This document shows positions 61,640 to 64,000 of a stretch of 64,000 bases of DNA, one piece after another. Source of the DNA: Cyclobacteriaceae bacterium (GTDB lineage: Bacteria > Bacteroidota > Bacteroidia > Cytophagales > Cyclobacteriaceae); assembly GCA_013141055.1 (NCBI GenBank), contig JABFRS010000002.1, positions 186,001 through 250,000 on the forward strand. The letters run 5' to 3'. Both the position numbers and the translations under genes were made by a program. The notes beneath the pieces are model-generated. The model saw only the letters and a program-made list of their open reading frames with translations, was not told the origin of the DNA and ran no database searches. Position 1 is the first letter of the stretch, and each line of letters begins with the position of its first letter.

Positions 61640-63052
61640 CTAAAACTTAAAGTAGGTTTTTACATTGTTGTAACAGATATCCTCAATCATCTTTCCAATG
61701 CGAGGTATATCATTCGGCAATTCTCCATTTTCAACATCCTTTCCAACAAGATTACAAAGCGTTCTACGGAAATACTCGTGACGAGGAAATGAAAGGAAAC
61801 TCCTTGAATCTGTTACCATTCCAACGAAGCGTGACAATAACCCCATATTGGACAGCGTATTCATCTGCCTTTCCATGCCATCCTTCTGATCTAGGAACCA
61901 CCAGCCAGAGCCGAATTGCATTTTACCCGGCATCGATCCATCATTGAAGTTCCCCACCATCGTCGCAAAAACTTCGTTGTCTGAAGGGTTCAAATTATAG
62001 ATGACAGTTTTGGCGAGTTGATTGCTCGTATCGAGATAATCTAAAAATCTTGAAAGATGCTGAGCCTGACTAAAATCACCTACAGAATCAAAACCGGTAT
62101 CAGGTCCTAATTGCTTTATCATTCTCGCTGAATTATTACGCAGTGCTCCCAAATGAAGCTGCTGCGCCCAACCAATAGAATGATATTCCTTACAAAGATG
62201 AATCAGAATTGCACATCTCAACTGAAGACGTTCTTCCGTCGAAAGCTCTTTTCCGCCTCTCACCTTCTTAAATAATTCAGGGGACTTTGACAAAGCATTT
62301 GCATCAAAGTGTATAAACTCCAGACCATGATCTGAAGCACGACAGCCCAGTGAATTAAAAAACTTAATTCTGTTTACAAGTGCTGAGATCAGATCATCGA
62401 AACTGTTGATAGATGTATTTGAAGCACCTGCCAACTTCTCCAGATATTCATTGTATGCCACTGGATTCTCAGTTGCATACGCCTTATCAGGACGAAACGA
62501 AGGATACATTTTCAATGCTGTTCCCTGTTTTGCAAATTGCTGATGATACTCCAGAGAATCAATTGGATCATCGGTTGTGCAGACCACCTGAACATTCATT
62601 TTTGCTAATAGTCCCTGCACCCTAAAATCTTCCTGCTGAAGCATTGCTGAGCTTTGATCATAGATATCTCTTGCGGAAGATTCATCCAGTATCTTAGTAA
62701 TTCCAAAATAACTCTTCAGTTCGAGGTGAGTCCAGTGGTACAATGGATTCCGCATGGTGTAAGGAACTGTCTTAGCCCATTCATTGAACTTATCAAAAGG
62801 AGATGCATTGCCGGTGCAGTATTTTTCTGCAACACCATTGGTACGCATGGCCCGCCATTTATAATGATCGCCAGCAAGCCAAGGTTCTGTAATATTATTG
62901 AACTTCCTGTTCTCCGCTATCTCTTTTGGCGAAAGATGATTGTGATAATCGATGATAGGCATTGAAGCAGCATATTGTTCGTAGAGCTGAACGGCTGCAT
63001 CATTGGTCAATAAAAAATCTTTGTTCAGAAATGGCTTAAATGACTTTGTCAT
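61640..63052 (-). CDS. uxaC: Glucuronate isomerase
   Basis: A 470-residue amidohydrolase-fold enzyme that isomerises D-glucuronate to D-fructuronate and D-galacturonate to D-tagaturonate. Metal motif DYHNHLSPKEIAENR near the N-terminus (His and Asp ligands), CTTDDPIDSLEYH, and FGSGWWFLDQKDGM near the C-terminus are all characteristic. It is the second gene of a unit after the SDR oxidoreductase (30 nt gap), so hexuronate use starts here. The transporter and the mannonate dehydratase are not in this window. Confidence 0.95.
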   Translation of the reverse strand: MTKSFKPFLNKDFLLTNDAAVQLYEQYAASMPIIDYHNHLSPKEIAENRKFNNITEPWLAGDHYKWRAMRTNGVAEKYCTGNASPFDKFNEWAKTVPYTMRNPLYHWTHLELKSYFGITKILDESSARDIYDQSSAMLQQEDFRVQGLLAKMNVQVVCTTDDPIDSLEYHQQFAKQGTALKMYPSFRPDKAYATENPVAYNEYLEKLAGASNTSINSFDDLISALVNRIKFFNSLGCRASDHGLEFIHFDANALSKSPELFKKVRGGKELSTEERLQLRCAILIHLCKEYHSIGWAQQLHLGALRNNSARMIKQLGPDTGFDSVGDFSQAQHLSRFLDYLDTSNQLAKTVIYNLNPSDNEVFATMVGNFNDGSMPGKMQFGSGWWFLDQKDGMERQMNTLSNMGLLSRFVGMVTDSRSFLSFPRHEYFRRTLCNLVGKDVENGELPNDIPRIGKMIEDICYNNVKTYFKF

Positions 63053-63082
63053 ATTATAAAATAAACAATACGATGTTAAAAA

Positions 63083-63907
63083 CTATACGCCACAGAATAC
63101 ATTAAAGCCACCGTCTACCGGAACATTGACACCGGTTACAAATGCAGAAGCATCCGAGCACAGCCATACCAATGTTCCAATCAGTTCTTCTGGTTTTCCA
63201 AACCGTGCAAAAGGAGTTTGATTGATTGCTGATTGGCCACGAGCCGTATACGTTCCATCAGGATTTGACAGCAATGCTCTGTTTTGTTCGGTCAGAAAGA
63301 ATCCAGGAGAGATCGCATTAACACGAATACCTTCTCCAAATTTCTTTGCCATTTCAACTGCAAGCCATTCTGTAAAATTTCCAACAGCCGCTTTGGCTGC
63401 TGAATATCCGACTACTCTTGTAATCGGTCGGAAGGTAGCCATTGACGCAATATTGATGATCACTCCTTTCTTCCGCTTGGCCATGTCTTCTGAAAAGACC
63501 TGGGTAGGCATTACCGTTCCCATGAGATTGAGGTCAACCACTTTTTGAAAATCAGCCAGATTGAGATCAAAGAAATTCTTATCCGGAGCTATGATTGCAC
63601 CAGGCATATTGCCACCGGCAGCATTCACAAGGATATCAATGGACCCAAACTCTCGAATGATTTCGGTGCGGGCTTCCTCTAATTGATGACGATCTAAAAC
63701 ATCAGCTTTTACCGCCAATGCTTTTCCACCTGATGCCTTGATCTCCTTAACGAGATCTTCTGCCGCTTCCTTCCTCCTGCCAAGAATAGCTACTGATGCT
63801 CCCGCAGCCGATAATCCCTTTACCATGGATTGTCCAAGAACACCGGTTCCCCCGGTTATAACTGCGATTTTATTGTCGAGTGAGAATAGAGATTTTGGGG
63901 TGCTCAT
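63083..63907 (-). CDS. SDR-family D-mannonate oxidoreductase (fructuronate reductase type)
   Basis: A 274-residue short-chain dehydrogenase. The cofactor loop TGGTGVLG (18-25), NAAG (95-98) and the catalytic Ser155, Tyr168, Lys172 (in SMATF...GYSAAKAA) are all seen, with the C-terminal FVTGVNVPVDGG of the family. Co-location with uxaC makes fructuronate reductase (giving D-mannonate) the likely activity; this SDR type replaces the long-chain UxuB in Bacteroidota. No promoter box was recognised in the last 93 nt of the window. Confidence 0.85.
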   Translation of the reverse strand: MSTPKSLFSLDNKIAVITGGTGVLGQSMVKGLSAAGASVAILGRRKEAAEDLVKEIKASGGKALAVKADVLDRHQLEEARTEIIREFGSIDILVNAAGGNMPGAIIAPDKNFFDLNLADFQKVVDLNLMGTVMPTQVFSEDMAKRKKGVIINIASMATFRPITRVVGYSAAKAAVGNFTEWLAVEMAKKFGEGIRVNAISPGFFLTEQNRALLSNPDGTYTARGQSAINQTPFARFGKPEELIGTLVWLCSDASAFVTGVNVPVDGGFNVFCGV

Positions 63908-64000
63908 TAAAAATGTGTGGATTATTTAACGGAACGAAATTAAGTCAAAAAATTTAAGTCGTAGCTACTAAAATGTGTGCAACTTAAATTCAACAATGCA

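Noticed and set aside
1-64000. tRNA, rRNA, insertion sequences, prophage or integrative-element genes
   Set aside because: I saw no cloverleaf-like sequence, rRNA-like segment, transposase, integrase or flanking direct repeats on either strand.

Overview
This is chromosomal DNA of a Bacteroidota bacterium, most likely of the order Cytophagales. I infer this from the short housekeeping sigma factor that begins MRQLKI, the promoter-like elements matching TTTG and TAnnTTTG rather than the E. coli consensus, the molybdopterin-domain-less NuoG, and families typical of the phylum (DUF4382, DUF5916, paired M16 peptidases, YdjM-type and SPFH proteins). I see no rRNA, tRNA, CRISPR array, transposase, integrase or phage gene. 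The window reads as stable core chromosome with one unusual accessory cluster.

Layout. 1-5.2 kb (minus): a HAD hydrolase cut by the window edge, ribose-5-phosphate isomerase B, transketolase, a ROK sugar kinase, a terminator, the primary sigma factor RpoD and a two-CBS protein. 5.2-18.1 kb (minus): a complete, tightly packed complex I operon nuoABCDEFGHIJKLMN. 18.4-25.8 kb: a LamG lipoprotein, a cupin, a YdjM-like membrane protein, a phospholipase D/cardiolipin synthase, a cold-shock gene with promoter and long leader, a coiled-coil lipoprotein, a GreA/B-like protein and a histidine-kinase-like membrane protein with no ATPase domain. 25.8-36.9 kb: secreted and envelope proteins, an 11-bp tandem repeat array, truA, a PNPOx-type stress protein, a microprotein, an S51 peptidase, an M20 peptidase and a DUF5916 outer-membrane protein.

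37.2-40.8 kb (minus) holds the most unusual system: a stand-alone SET methyltransferase; then, behind a strong stem-loop and a consensus -7 box, a 41-codon small ORF; then two Ddl-like ATP-grasp ligases, the second fused to a complete SET domain. The small ORF ends 2 nt before the first ligase and the two ligase genes abut. This looks like a peptide-ligation and lysine-methylation cassette whose substrate is unknown; the small ORF is a candidate precursor peptide.

41.3-64 kb: Tex, a microprotein plus SPFH pair, a TspO-like protein, rhomboid protease, DbpA-like helicase, a sensor kinase and response regulator, a CDGSH protein, DinB, a Crp/Fnr regulator followed by a duplicated operator-like element in front of YceI, an M16 peptidase pair, an LpxL-like acyltransferase next to a fatty acid desaturase, a predicted ~130-nt transcript with its own promoter and terminator, an RtcB-family ligase, a TPR protein, and a hexuronate operon (SDR oxidoreductase and UxaC) at the right edge.

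All family assignments come from reading motifs and overall sequence by eye; no database search was run. Start codons were moved inward from the longest frame where a downstream ATG fits the family better.
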